This document shows, piece by piece, positions 1-11,195 of a stretch of 64,000 nucleotides of DNA. The stretch's first letter is position 1, and each line of letters opens with the position of its first letter. The stretch is from assembly GCA_034509755.1 (NCBI GenBank), contig CM067543.1, positions 54,988,653 through 55,052,652 of the forward strand. The letters are read 5' to 3'. The DNA is from Anisodus tanguticus. Taxonomy: Eukaryota; Streptophyta; Magnoliopsida; Solanales; Solanaceae. The notes beneath the pieces were generated by a model, which was not told the DNA's origin, searched no databases, and saw only the letters and a list, made by a program, of their open reading frames with translations. The position numbers were made by a program, and so were the translations under genes.

Positions 1-2222
1 TCTAAAGAAGACAGAGTTCTTGATTTGCAAGATGTTTTCAAGAGACTCACATTTGATACAACATGTATACTACTCACAGGCTTTGATCCTGGCTTCCTCT
101 CTCTTCAACTCGCGCACATTCCCTTCTTGAATGCCATGGATGATGTTAAAGATGTTTGTTTCGTTCGCCATTTATTGCCACAAAGTGTTTGGAAGTTGCA
201 ACAATGGCTTGGAATCGGTCCTAAAAAAAAACTAAGCATAGAATGGGAAGTCCTTGACCATGTTATAGGCCAGTATTTATCAATGAAACGTGATGAATTG
301 AGCAATGCAACAAACTCTAAGGAAGATGAAGAGGGTTATGATTTATTAACATCATACATAGTCAATGACAGAGAAATAACAACAGGGCGAAAGTTTGACG
401 ACAAGTTTTCGAGAGATACCATACTAAACTTCATGTTCGCAGGGCGTGATACAGTTGCCTCAGGACTCACTTGGTTCATCTGACTAGTTGTCACGCACCC
501 CGAGATTGCAAAACAATAAGGGAAGAACTTAAGGTAATCATCTTGGTGGGGGAAGGCAAAAAAAAGAGGCTTTTCAAGACAGATGAAGTGGAAAATGCAA
601 TATATTTACATGCTGCATTGTGCGACTCGTTAAGGCTTAATCTTCCGGTTGCATTTCAACGTAATACTCCACTAGAACTCGATAATCTTCCAAGTGGACA
701 TTATGTTCATCAGAATATGAGAGTGATGATTCCTTTATACGCGATGGGGAGGATGGAATCTATATGGGGAAATGATGCATCAGAATTCAAGCCAGAGAGA
801 TGGATTTCGAACCAGGGAGCGGTCAAACATGAGCAATGTTACAAGTTCTTTTCTTTCAATGTAGGGCCAAGGGCCTGTGTAGGGAAAGAAGTTGCTTTTA
901 CTCAAATGAAGATGAGTATGGCTTATTAATAGAAATATATATAGTGTGTATAATGTGGAATCCTCATACACTAGGAATCTTATATCTACCATAATTATAC
1001 AACATTAAATATGACTAAATATATGGACATTATACACGTTAATACACCCCCTCAGTTGGAGCGGAAGGAGGCCTGACTCTAAGGCTGGATCTGAAGTCGA
1101 GGAAGAGATGTCTAGGAAGACCTTTCGGGTATTTAAACTTCATAGTTAAGGAAGATTATCAGAATTATTAGTGAGGTGAGACGTGGCTCCCGTATCCATA
1201 TACCACGCATTATCGGGCTGCCGAGGAGTAAATGTGACGAAAGTCGGGCCCAAATTGGATTGGGAGAGGCCTGCTTGGCTCCAGGAAATGGGATCGGATT
1301 GCTGTGGCCCATTGACTGGCCTGGGGCGAACTGGTAGGCTGCCTGAAATTGGGCCCAAAATTGATTTCCAGAACTTGAGCGGTTAGGTTGCCAGAAGTTG
1401 GGCCGCGGCGGTAGCCCCAACTGCTGACTGCATGTCCCTGAATGCTGGGTAGTGTTGTGTCAATGCTGCAATGAAATCTTTCCGGAGGATAGGTGGGACC
1501 GCAGGTGAAAGAAATAGTAATCTGATTTGTTTGATCTAAGATGGTAGGAAAAAAATAGTGGAAGGAAGAAAGGAAATCAAATTGTTTTTCTCAGGAACAA
1601 CAAAAAAACAGGAAAAAATAGCTGCAGACAAACAAAGACAAAATTTGTTCTCGAGTAATGTAGGAGAAAGCGTACAAACAGTGTTGCTCGTCTGACAAGT
1701 AGACAACTAATGATGCAAGAAAAAGCAGACAACTATTTCTCGGTTAAAGAAGAGAAAAAGCAGAAAGGAAAAGTATTGTTCTGCTGAAGTAAGGACAAAA
1801 AATCAGAATTTCAAGAAATCATGAAGTTGTATTTGAGCTTTGATTCTCGGGTAAAAAAGAGAAAAAGCAGAAAGTCAGCCGCCGGTTTTGATTTGCGAGC
1901 GGAGGAATAAGGAAAATAGGGTTTAAGTTTTAGTTTTTGATACCGTATAAGAATATATTAATATTTTTTGGGAGTCTTACTCTTTAATATAAATATATAT
2001 AATGTGTACAATGTGAAATATTCGTACATAAAAGATTTCATATCTATCATAATTATACAACATTAAATATGGCTAAATATATGAACATTATACACGTTAA
2101 TAGCTGCTACTATCATTCATAATTACCAAATTGAAATGGTGAAAGGTCATACGGTTTGCCCCAATTTCTCTGTTATGCTCTACATGAAACATGGCTTTAA
2201 AGTTAGGATCAAGAGGAGGTTA
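1..2222 (+). pseudogene. CYP96A-type cytochrome P450, copy 1 (5'-partial, broken)
   Basis: The window opens in frame inside a P450 gene closely matching the intact copy at 2990-4540, so the first ~165 codons lie outside. It is visibly dead. The Trp codon after the I-helix (AGRDTVASGLTWFI, then TGG in copy 2) is TGA at 481-483. About 30 bases on, a one-base deletion in an A-run shifts the frame. The frame then continues through the K-helix (CDSLRLN), FKPERW and the heme loop (FNVGPRACVG) to about 925, where a shrunken Copia element interrupts it. The last ~40 codons resume at 2103, and the normal stop is lost by another small deletion near 2220. The heme cysteine is kept. The K-helix motif reads DxxR, as in copy 2. 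Family knowledge: CYP96 enzymes are ER-bound hydroxylases of alkanes and fatty acids. Confidence 0.9.
915..2102 (-). mobile_element. Internally deleted Copia-like LTR element inside P450 copy 1
   Basis: Direct repeats of ~115 bp (about 930-1048 and 1986-2102, ~80% alike, ending ACATTATACACGTTAATA) bound ~0.95 kb of internal sequence. The element reads on the minus strand. Frame 1146-1358 gives WYMDTGATSHLTNN, the Copia protease start. A GGTATCA primer-site-like motif lies near 1935-1945, and a purine tract (complement of CACCCCCTCAG) adjoins the left repeat. Integrase, reverse transcriptase and RNase H are missing, so it is non-autonomous. Outer ends and the target duplication are unclear. 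The left boundary is set by loss of alignment with P450 copy 2. Confidence 0.7.
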
Positions 2223-2760
2223 CTTAGAATTTCTCCTTCTTTAATTTCTTTTTTTTCTCCTTTTCATCTGTATGTGGAAGGATATAGTCCATCTTCATGA
2301 TTCCCCAAAGGAATAGTACTGTTACTTGTATTTCATTTTCAAATAATGTTAAGTTCATTAGCCTAAAAAGCAAAGAATCATAAAAGTTTGTTTCCTGTTT
2401 CCAGTGAAAATAGTGGCTGCTACCATCATTCTAATGATTATACTCGTATCTGAGCTTCTATCTCCGCCCCTAGCTATAAAAGTGTTCAATATGTAACCGT
2501 GCTTCAACATCCTAAAACAACGTAATTATAATCGTCACTAAAATGTTGTACTTTTTGTGACTATAAAAGTCGTCATTAAAAATATCACTTTGTGGAAACC
2601 TTTCTGAATCGGGATGAATACCTTTACTTTTCGTGGTGCCTAAGGGGTCACCATAAAAACCTCAATCCTTGTAGTGACTAGAGAATTGATATGATTTTGT
2701 ATTTGATATGTTTTTTTTTTTAAAACCAGAAGATGAGTAGTATAAGATAAGCAACTTCCA
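2223..2760 (+). repeat. Duplicated 3' flank of P450 copy 1
   Basis: This gene-free stretch is nearly identical to 4541-5104 downstream of copy 2, so the tandem duplication unit included ~550 bp of 3' flank. It includes a short echo of coding sequence (AGTGGCTGCTACCATCATTC, near 2410-2430) that resembles the P450 codons after the heme loop, and a TCCGCCCCTAGC motif typical of element ends. The copies stop matching after AGCAAAGCTTT. No gene is seen in 2760-2989. Confidence 0.75.
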
Positions 2761-2989
2761 GCAAAGCTTTAGAGTCGTAACATGTGAGACATTATTAACG
2801 TAAAATGTAGTTGACATTACCATAATACAGGCAAGAAAGATAAAATAATGTTTGTTGGCTTGTTGCTATATTTCGACCCCACATGGCAATGCACATATTT
2901 CCCGTCTTGAAACCCTGTAAATATTAAATAGAATAGAGGGACATTGTCCATAAGCATGAAGTAAGAAGCTCCACAAAGAATAATACATT

Positions 2990-4540
2990 ATGGAAGAAAT
3001 AGCTTTCAGTTCTCTATTGACCTCAATAGGGTACCTTGAAAGCCTTATAGCAATCTTTTTCTTTCTTCTATTCTGGGCTTTAGCAGATAACAAACATGGC
3101 TTACCAAGAAATTGCCCGATTTTCGGAATGTTCCCGAGCCTTCTTCTCCATATACATAGAATACATGAAAGAAGTACAGAGGTTCTTTCAAGAACTGGAG
3201 GTACTTTCTTTCTCAAAGGCCTTTGGTTTACTAATATGGACATTCTTGGCACAGTGGATCCTGCAAATGTGCACTATATCATGAGTGCAAATTTTCCGAA
3301 TTTCCCAAAAGGGCAAGAGCTCAAGAAGATTTTCGATGTTTTAGGCGATGGAATTTTTAATTCCGACTTGGATTTGTGGAAGGATCAGAGGAAACTCGCG
3401 AGAGAAATGATCATACATCAGAGATTCCACAAGTGTTTGATAAAAACTACGTGGGATAAGGTCGAAAATGGCCTGATTCCAGTCCTCGAATTAGTGTCTA
3501 AAGAAGACAGAGTTCTTGATTTGCAAGATGTTTTCAAGAGACTCACATTTGATACAACATGTATACTACTCACAGGCTTTGATCCTGGCTGCCTCTCTCT
3601 TCAACTCGCGCACGTTCCCTTCTTGAACGCCATGGATGATGTTAAAGATGTTTGTTTCGTTCGCCATTTATTGCCACAAAGTGTTTGGAAGTTGCAACAA
3701 TGGCTTGGAATCGGTCCCGAAAAGAAACTAAGCAAAGCATGGGAAGTCCTTGACTATGTTATAGGCCAGTATGTATCGATGAAACGTGATGAATTGAGCA
3801 ATGCAACAAACTCTAAGGAAGATGAAGAGGGTTATGATTTATTAACATCATACATAGTCAATGCAGGAGAAACAACAACAGGGCTAAAGTTTGACGACAA
3901 GTTTTTGAGAGATACCATGCTAAACTTCATGTTCGCCGGGCGTGACACAGTTGCCTCAGGACTCACTTGGTTCATCTGGCTAGTTGTCACGCACCCCGAG
4001 ATTGAAAAAAAAATAAGGGAAGAACTTACGGTAATCATCCCGGTGGGGGAAGGCGAAAAAAGGAGGCTTTTCAAGACAGATGAAGTGAAAAATGCAATAT
4101 ATTTACATGCTGCATTGTGCGACTCGTTAAGGCTATATCCTCCTGTTGCATTTCAACGTAAGACTCCACTAGAACCCGATATTCTTCCAAGTGGACACCA
4201 TGTTCATCCGAATATGAGAGTGATGATTCCTTTATACGCGATGGGGAGGATGGAATCTATATGGGGAAACGATGCATCAGAATTCAAGCCAGAGAGATGG
4301 ATTTCGAACCGGGGAGCGGTCAAACATGAGCCATCTTACAAGTTCTTTTCTTTCAATGCAGGGCCAAGGACTTGTATAGGGAAAGAAGTTGCTTTTACTC
4401 AAATGAAAATTGTGGCTGCTACTATCATTCATAATTACCAAATTGAAATGATGAAAGGTCATGCGGTTTGCCCCAATTTCTCTGTTATGCTCTACATGAA
4501 ACATGGCTTTAAAGTTAGGATCAAGAGGAGGTGGACCTAG
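2990..4540 (+). CDS. CYP96A: CYP96A-type cytochrome P450 (alkane/fatty-acid hydroxylase-like), intact
   Basis: A single-exon gene of 516 codons, the usual CYP96 length. Residues ~15-32 form a hydrophobic anchor (LESLIAIFFFLLFWALA), expected to hold the enzyme in the ER membrane. The oxygen-binding I-helix motif is AGRDT at 316-320, the PERF-region motif is FKPERW, and the heme loop FNAGPRTCIG has its ligand Cys at 462. The K-helix motif, normally ExxR, reads D378-SLR381, an unusual change. Family knowledge: CYP96A enzymes hydroxylate alkanes or fatty acids, such as mid-chain alkane hydroxylation in cuticular wax synthesis; other CYP96 members have different substrates, so the substrate is unproven. 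The ATG is chosen because it directly precedes the anchor and matches family length. Copies 1 and 3 beside it are broken, leaving this as the only complete member here. The subfamily is assigned from memory of sequence similarity. Confidence 0.93.
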   Translation: MEEIAFSSLLTSIGYLESLIAIFFFLLFWALADNKHGLPRNCPIFGMFPSLLLHIHRIHERSTEVLSRTGGTFFLKGLWFTNMDILGTVDPANVHYIMSANFPNFPKGQELKKIFDVLGDGIFNSDLDLWKDQRKLAREMIIHQRFHKCLIKTTWDKVENGLIPVLELVSKEDRVLDLQDVFKRLTFDTTCILLTGFDPGCLSLQLAHVPFLNAMDDVKDVCFVRHLLPQSVWKLQQWLGIGPEKKLSKAWEVLDYVIGQYVSMKRDELSNATNSKEDEEGYDLLTSYIVNAGETTTGLKFDDKFLRDTMLNFMFAGRDTVASGLTWFIWLVVTHPEIEKKIREELTVIIPVGEGEKRRLFKTDEVKNAIYLHAALCDSLRLYPPVAFQRKTPLEPDILPSGHHVHPNMRVMIPLYAMGRMESIWGNDASEFKPERWISNRGAVKHEPSYKFFSFNAGPRTCIGKEVAFTQMKIVAATIIHNYQIEMMKGHAVCPNFSVMLYMKHGFKVRIKRRWT

Positions 4541-5104
4541 TACAATTTCTCCTTCTTTAATTTCTTTTCCCCCCTTTTCATCTGTATGTGGAAGGATATA
4601 GTCCATCTTCATGATTCCCCAAAGGTATAGTACTGTTACTTGTATTACATTTTCAAATAATGTTAAGTTCATTAGCCTAAAAAGCAAAGAATCATAAAAG
4701 TTTGTTTCCTGTTTCCAATGAAAATAGTGGCTGCTACTATCACTCTAATGATTATACTCGTATTTGAGCTTCTAGCTCCGCCCCTAGCTATAGAAGTGTT
4801 CAATATGTAACCGTGCTTCAACACCCTAAAACAAATTGAGCTTGAGAGATCAATCATAATTATAATCGTCACTAAAATGTTGTACTTTTTGTGACTATAA
4901 AAGTCGTCACTAAAAGTATCACTTTGTGGAAACCTTTCTGAGTCGGGATGAAAAACCTTTACTTTTCGTGGTGTGCCTAAGGGGTCACCATAAAAACCTC
5001 AATCCCTTGTAGTGACTAGAGAATTGATATGATTTTGTATTTGATATGTTTTTTTTTTAAACCAGAAGATGAGTAGTATAAGATAAGCAACTTCCAGCAA
5101 AGCT
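4541..5104 (+). repeat. Duplicated 3' flank of P450 copy 2
   Basis: Partner of 2223-2760. It carries the same short echo of P450 coding sequence near 4728-4750 and the same TCCGCCCCTAGC motif near 4775. 5105-5371 shows no gene. Its right part resembles the 5' flank vestige at 8245-8335. Confidence 0.75.
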
Positions 5105-5371
5105 TTTTTAATCTTCATGGAAGATGTTGCAATGACGTACGTTGTACATTACCAACACACTAAGCAAATTAATGAGACAGTGGAAGTAATTGGTTTAGAT
5201 CTCAAAGTGTAAACTATAATATTAAACGTGTTCGTTTAGATCTGAAAGTAGTACAGGCACCGATTGTCGAGCAAATTGGAGTTCAGTAGTTCACTCCAAT
5301 GCAAATTTAGTATAGCACCTAGCCAGAATATACGTGAAGCAACTGAAATAACAAGAAATATAATATTCCAA

Positions 5372-6909
5372 AGGCTAGAGAGTGTATCCTCAATAGGTAC
5401 ATTATTAGCCTCAATAGGGTACATTGAAATCTTTGTACAAATATTTTGCTTTTTTGTCTTGGCTTTAGGAAGCAAAGGTGATTTTTGATGGAAATGGCCA
5501 ATTCTTGGAGAGTTCCCAAGCCTTCTTTTCCATATAAACACAATCCACCAAAGCCTTACAGAATTATTTCCAAGAATTGGGTCTACTGCCTTTGTAAAAG
5601 GTCCTTTGTTTGCAAATATGAACATTTTAAGCACAGTGGATCCTACAAATGTGCACTATATCATGAGTTCAAATTTCCAAAATTTTAGAAAAGGGACACA
5701 ATTTAAGAAGATTTTTGAATTTTTAATGATGACTTTGATTTGTGGAAGAAAGGAAAATTGCTAGATCATTGATCACTCATCATGGACTCCACAAGTTTTT
5801 GGTGAGACCTAGTTGGGACAGGGTAAAAAATGGCCTTAATCCGGTCCTCGAATTCATGGCTAAAGAAGGTAGAATTTTCGATTTACAAGACGTTTTTCAG
5901 AGTCACATTTGATACGACTTGTCTATTAGTGACAGGGTTTGATCCTGGTTCCCTCTCTATCGAACTTAACAATGTTGCCTTCTTAAAAGCCATGAATGAC
6001 GCCGGGCCGGTCATGCTCATACGCAATTTGTTGCCACAATGTGTTTGGAAGTTGCAACAATGGCTTGGAATTGGGTCCGAAAAAGAAACTACGCGAAGCA
6101 AGGGAAGTCATTGACCAAGTTATAGGTAAGTATATATCGGTGAAACGCGAAGAATTGAGAGCTAGAGGAGAAAATTTGAAGGAAGAAGAAGAACAAGAGG
6201 GTGTTGATTTATTAACATCATACATAGACAATGATGATGGAGAAACAAAAACAGGGCTAAAGTTTGATGATAAATTCTTGAGGGATACCATATTGAATTT
6301 TATGATCGTGGGGCGTGACAGAACTAGCTCAGGACTTACTTGGTTCATCTGGCTAGTTGTCACACACCCCGAGATTGAGAAGAAAATAAGGGAAGAACTT
6401 AAGGTGATCATCCCGGTGGGAGAAGGCGAAAACGGAGGTTTTTTAAGACTGACGAATTGAAAAATGCAATATATCTACACGCTGCATTATGCGAATCGTT
6501 AAGGCTATATCCCTCGGTTCCGTTTCAGCTAAAGACTCCACAGATATTCTCCCGAGCGGGCACCACGTTAATCCTAATACGAGAGTATTCATTATTTTGT
6601 ACGCGATGAGGAGGATGGAATCGATATGGGGAAAAGATGCATCCGAATTCAAGCCAGAGAGATGGATTTCGGATGGGGGAACCATGAAACATGAGCCTAT
6701 CTTACAAGTTCTTTTCTTTTAATGCAGGGCCAAGGATTTGCTTAGGGAAAGAAGTGGCTTTTACTCAAATGAAAGCTGTTGCTGCTACTATAATTCATAA
6801 TTACCATGTTGAAATGGTGAAAGGTCATGAAGTTTACCCTAATGTCTCTGTTATCCTCTACATGAAACATGGATTTAAAGTTAGGATTAAGAGGAGGTGG
6901 GAAAATTAG
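5372..6909 (+). pseudogene. CYP96A-type cytochrome P450, copy 3 (frameshifted)
   Basis: The whole P450 can be followed from the N-terminal anchor (ASIGYIEIFVQIFCFFVLAL) to a C-terminus KVRIKRRWEN with stop at 6907-6909, but in pieces. The expected start codon aligns with AGG at 5372. TGA lies in frame at 5486. A deletion disrupts 5715-5765, and small indels shift the frame near 5900, 6085 and 6430. About 10 bases are missing near 6540, and one extra base sits near 6697. The surviving motifs are VGRDRTSSG (I-helix, T replaced), CESLRLYP (normal ExxR), FKPERW and FNAGPRICLG. It is more diverged from copies 1 and 2 than they are from each other, so it is the older duplicate. It keeps the Glu that copies 1 and 2 have lost. 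Confidence 0.9.
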
Positions 6910-7082
6910 TACTTTATATTTTCTTTTAATCTGTATGTGGAAGGTATAGTGATATCTGTATTTCATTTTCAAATAATGCGAAGTTCAGTAGCCTAAAAGT
7001 TTAGGCTAATATTATCACCTATGATACTTTGTCTCTGATCATAATTAAAAGTCTATCCATCAAATATTAGGAGCTAGCTATA

Positions 7083-7263
7083 AAGGGGGAGTCTTGGACC
7101 AACGATAAAGTTGACTTCATGTGATCTATAGGTCACGGGCTCTAGCTATGGAAGCAGTCATTAATGCTTGCATTAAGTAGGCCTACATCACACCCCTTGG
7201 AATGTGGTCCTTCCCCAAACACTGCTAATATGAGATGTTTTGTGCATCGGGCTGCCCCTTTTT
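7083..7263 (+). mobile_element. tRNA-derived SINE with perfect 17-bp target duplication
   Basis: The body runs from GGGGGAGTCTTGGACCAACG to a short T tail and has a B-box-like segment (GGTCACGGGCTCTAGCTATGG). The flanking direct repeats ATTAGGAGCTAGCTATA are identical over 17 bp at 7066-7082 and 7264-7280. That is the hallmark of LINE-mediated retroposition. It is homologous to the element at 7482-7656 on the other strand. The exact Solanaceae SINE family is not assigned. Confidence 0.85.
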
Positions 7264-7481
7264 ATTAGGAGCTAGCTATAGGGGTGTCAATGATATGGTT
7301 TGATTGGTTATTTTTAAAATTTTATTTCGTACCAATATTTTCGGTTACTCTATTGTATGCAATTAAAATTAGACTTTACGGAATTGTTTCAATCATCTCG
7401 GTTTCTGTTCGATGACGGTATGATTAATTCGGTTAATTTTCGTTATTTTAATTTTAAACATCACGTAAAAGTGGCAATAAA

Positions 7482-7656
7482 TGGCAGTCCGGTTGCACAA
7501 AGCATCCCACGTTAGCAGGGTCAAGGAAAGGGTCGCAGCCCAAGGGGTGTGATGTAGATAAACTAACCTAATGCAAGCATTAGTGGCTACTTCCACGACT
7601 CGAACCCGTGACCTATAAGTTACACGGAGACAACACCGTTGCTCCAAGCTCCCCTT
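7482..7656 (-). mobile_element. tRNA-derived SINE, opposite orientation
   Basis: Read on the minus strand: GGGGAGCTTGGAGCAACGG, then a B-box (GGTCACGGGTTCGAGTCG), then CATTAGGTTAGTTTATCTAC and CACACCCCTTGGGCTGCGAC, ending in CCGGACTGCCATTT. This B box fits the GGTTCGANNC consensus better than the copy at 7083. No convincing target duplication was found. Together the two SINEs form a potential inverted repeat ~570 bp across. Confidence 0.8.
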
Positions 7657-8244
7657 CAAATAATAATAAGTTTCAATATAACACATAATGTATTAGATCA
7701 AGAGTATTATATATTCGTTGAATACCATTTTTACTATAAGAGCTTCTATGTATGCGATGCTCAAATAAGATTTTGATTTACATGGCAGATATGGTAATGA
7801 CATCGATTGTGCATTCTCAATACACTCATAATATAGGAAAAAACAATTGTTGTTCTTAGAAAGGTCACTGAGTTACTAATGAAAATTTGCAGTTCAAAAG
7901 ACAACTTTTGAAAAGATATATAACATGTAGCATCACTAGATTTTTCAAAGAAAGAGTCGACGTCATACTTAATTCAAATATATATATCAGAAAGATATAT
8001 AGGGGAAAAGAAAAAAAGGAAATAGTGCATAGGATAAACCCCGTTACTTTGAACTATCATTATTTTATAAATTTCATACTTAAACTATTAAGATAATTTA
8101 TAGTAACTAAGCGTTTATTTCTTAGTTTAGATTACTAAATTCACAAAAATATTCTTAAATTTCATGCTCAATCAAGATCGTCATTTGTCACATAAAATGA
8201 GACATTGATAGTAATTAAGCAATGACCCTTAATGGTAAACTATC
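7657..8244. other. AT-rich intergenic, nothing recognised
   Basis: No gene, no clear element ends and no long repeat were seen. Only short open frames without recognisable motifs are present. Confidence 0.5.
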
Positions 8245-8335
8245 AAAGTGTTGGTTTAGATCTGAAAGTAGTAACACCTAGCTAGAATATACGACAAGCA
8301 ACAGAAAGAACAGGAAATATAATATTCCAAAGTGA
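8245..8335 (+). repeat. Vestige of a fourth P450 5' flank
   Basis: The sequence from TTTAGATCTGAAAGTAGTA to AATATAATATTCCAAAG matches 5235-5373, the region just upstream of P450 copy 3, with ~50 bp missing in the middle. The match ends where the coding sequence would begin. It is read as the promoter remnant of a further tandem copy whose coding part is gone. Confidence 0.65.
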
Positions 8336-9429
8336 CTAATTGGCCTTTGGTCAGATTAATCTGTAATTACTTAATAAGTGATCTAATTGTGCAATATATA
8401 ACTTAAACTGGCATCATATTCCCATCATGAGATCCTATAAAAAGGTAAAAACGTATTTACACCGAATGTAATACATTAAACCATATCAAACTAATAAAAT
8501 ATGAAAATATATTAACTATAATTAAATGAAAGAAGTTTATATTCAAAACATATGTCAGATGTAGGCAAAAGAAAGACTTGTATAAGTAGTAGATCCAAGA
8601 AGTTGCTCTTAACGAAAAGATGGAAACACCCCATTCCTGCAATTAAGGGTGATTTGCAAGAATGGTCCGTATGAGGGGTGATTTTGAATTTTTGGTCCCG
8701 CTTAATAAATTTCAGAAAATAACTTATACATGTTATCCATCAAACATATATTGCAGGCATAAATTAATTTTATCTTTTTTTAAAAAAAAATTTAGCCCAA
8801 CCATGATGGATGGGCAACTTGGGTGTGCCGCCACGAATTCAAATTTAGGATTTTCCCATTGAAATCCTAACGCACCCATGGTGGGTGCGCATAATTAATT
8901 TTATCTATGTCTCTTCGCGACATTTCAGTATAGTGAACTTGTTCAATTAACTATAAGTTCTAATTAATTGGCAAAAGTTATATGTATTGCTCAATTATTC
9001 ACAAGTCAATACAACTTAAACTCACACCCAATAAGCAACATATTAAACTACCTTTAGTGTCTCTAACTTCTTGAAATGTCCCAAATCTTTCTCCTATAGG
9101 CAGAACTAACTTATGCTCACATTATAACCTTATGTCCGATGGACAACATAGGTAGTTGTTTGAGTGGAGCCATAATTTCAACATCTCCCCTTATGGTGTC
9201 CTTTTTTACAATTAATTCTTGATATTAATCGGAACAAAATACACAATTAATGCCTTGAACATTTTCTTTTTACAGATTTTGATCGAAGAAAATACACATT
9301 TGAATAAATAGAAAGAACAAAAAATAAAGACACAATTGCAACACCATAATTTTGACAATACCTCTTTTATTTGGCCAAAAATAATGGAGCTCTAGCCAAA
9401 AAATTTACTAATTTGATTGAAATAAAAAT
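8336..9429. other. Intergenic, no gene seen
   Basis: AT-rich sequence with scattered short frames. A pair of related GC-richer words (CACCCATGGTGGGTGCGC near 8875, CCAACCATGATGGATGGGC near 8797) suggests remnants of a small element, but no ends could be defined. Confidence 0.45.
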
Positions 9430-10451
9430 ATACAGTTAAAATAAATAATCATTACATTTAAAGAATAAATAACAAAAAATACACATTTGATACTCCATTA
9501 TTTTAGCTTCTCTTCTTCACCTTTTCCTTCTCTTTCTTCTTCACCTTTTCCTTCTCTTCCATTTTTGCTTTTGGTTCTGGCTGAATTTTGGCATTGTGCT
9601 AGCTTAGTTGCAGGCCTTTTTGTTTTGGCCTCCCTCTTTTCTTCTTCTTTGGCTCCGAGAAATTCATGTTCGCATTTTGTGTCAACCCGGCCAGGGGCGG
9701 AGCTATGCTTTCGGTTATTTCCGGTCGGATCCAGTAGCTTTGATCCGTACTTTATATTTATCTTCATAAATTTATTAAATGTATATAAATTATTAATTTG
9801 ACTTGAGAGGTGGAGTAAAAAATTTAGTTTATTGGTTCTTGATCACAATTATGTTTGCTAACTAGATTCTGAATATATTATTAGTATATATTAAATAAAA
9901 TTTTAATGCAAATACATAATTTGAGCCCAAAATATTGAATTCTGTCAAACCCGTAGAAGTCCGCTTTGCTGGCTCTATCGGCACCGTCACTATCAACGTC
10001 ACCTGCACCATCACCTGTTGCATCTTCAGAATCCTCTGCCAACAAGATACAACAGATATAGTAGGGGCAACCCATAAAGTATAGCGATCTTCTTCACTTT
10101 CTATCTTCTTCATTGTAATATTTCAAGAGCCTTCTGTCTTCTTATTTTTCATGATAACATTTTCTCGAAATAATAGATTTAAAAAAAGTTTGTTGATGAA
10201 ATTAGTTGAGAAATGAATGAACTTGAAGAGATCTCACAATCAACGATTAACATGACTTTTATATTCAAATTTAGAAGAGAATATATATAAACATCTTTGG
10301 ATCCAGTTTAGGTACCCCAACTTGATGTCTCGACCAGTTCCATTTTGTCGTGTATATATACGCCAACACGTCTAGGGTTACCTTAGAATGGTATAATTGA
10401 GTTTCCAAACAAAATAATAGTAACACAACAAATATCTTACCATCCTGATGT

Positions 10452-11195
10452 CTGATAGATAGGGATAACAAATGGTGGGGGTGGTGCGGTTGTAGAGAAA
10501 ACCCGTGTAAACTCGCAAAGACTCCAACCCACCCACCCCCACCCCGCGTAGCAAAATTTTATGTTTTCAACCTGTCCACCCGCCCCACAGAATATTTTCT
10601 TCTCTTTTTAACTGAGTTTGATACTAAAAATGAAATTCATAAAAAAAAAATCCGGTAAGTTGTATTAATTTAGTAGATAATGACTAAAAACTAATTTATT
10701 ATAGATCAACAGCGTATTTTCCAACAAGGAACTGTCAATTTTTGGATTGAACAATTTTCATTATCTTTGACATTTTAGTAAGCTATATTAAAATTACTAT
10801 TAGTTTTGTTTCATGTTTAACAACTTTGAGCAATAACAGTAGCAATACCAAACCATCACAATTTTTGTCAGGGAGGAAAACAAAATCAAATTCATAGAAC
10901 TCAATATATCAAGATTATTTTTAAATCAGTAAGCATAGGGATATATATTTAAAGAAACTTTCAACTGAACATATATAATTTGAATCGAAAAAAATAAATT
11001 CATCTTAATGTTTTGCATATTCTTACCCGTGAGGGGTGCTCTACAACTCTTATAACATGTAAAAAATTAAAATTAAGTTTAAACCCACATAAATCCGTAT
11101 AGACCCGAAACCTGCACCGCATCGCATTGATTTAAAAAAATTACTTCTACCGGCCCCGCATAGCCTTAAACCCACCCCACCCGGTTGCCATTCCT
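10452..11195. mobile_element. Candidate hAT-like element in copy A
   Basis: The end sequences AGGGATAACAAATGG and GGTTGCCATTCCT are imperfect inverted repeats, each followed inward by short GC-rich subterminal words (GGGGTGGTGCGG; CCCACCCCACCC). These are typical of small hAT elements. The related copy in segment B is split by Copia. No transposase was seen and the target duplication is unclear. Confidence 0.5.

Noticed and set aside
9487..9801. 104-codon frame starting MILHYFSFSSSPFPS
   Set aside because: It is driven by a pyrimidine-rich imperfect tandem repeat; an antisense Lys/Glu frame of similar length exists for the same reason.
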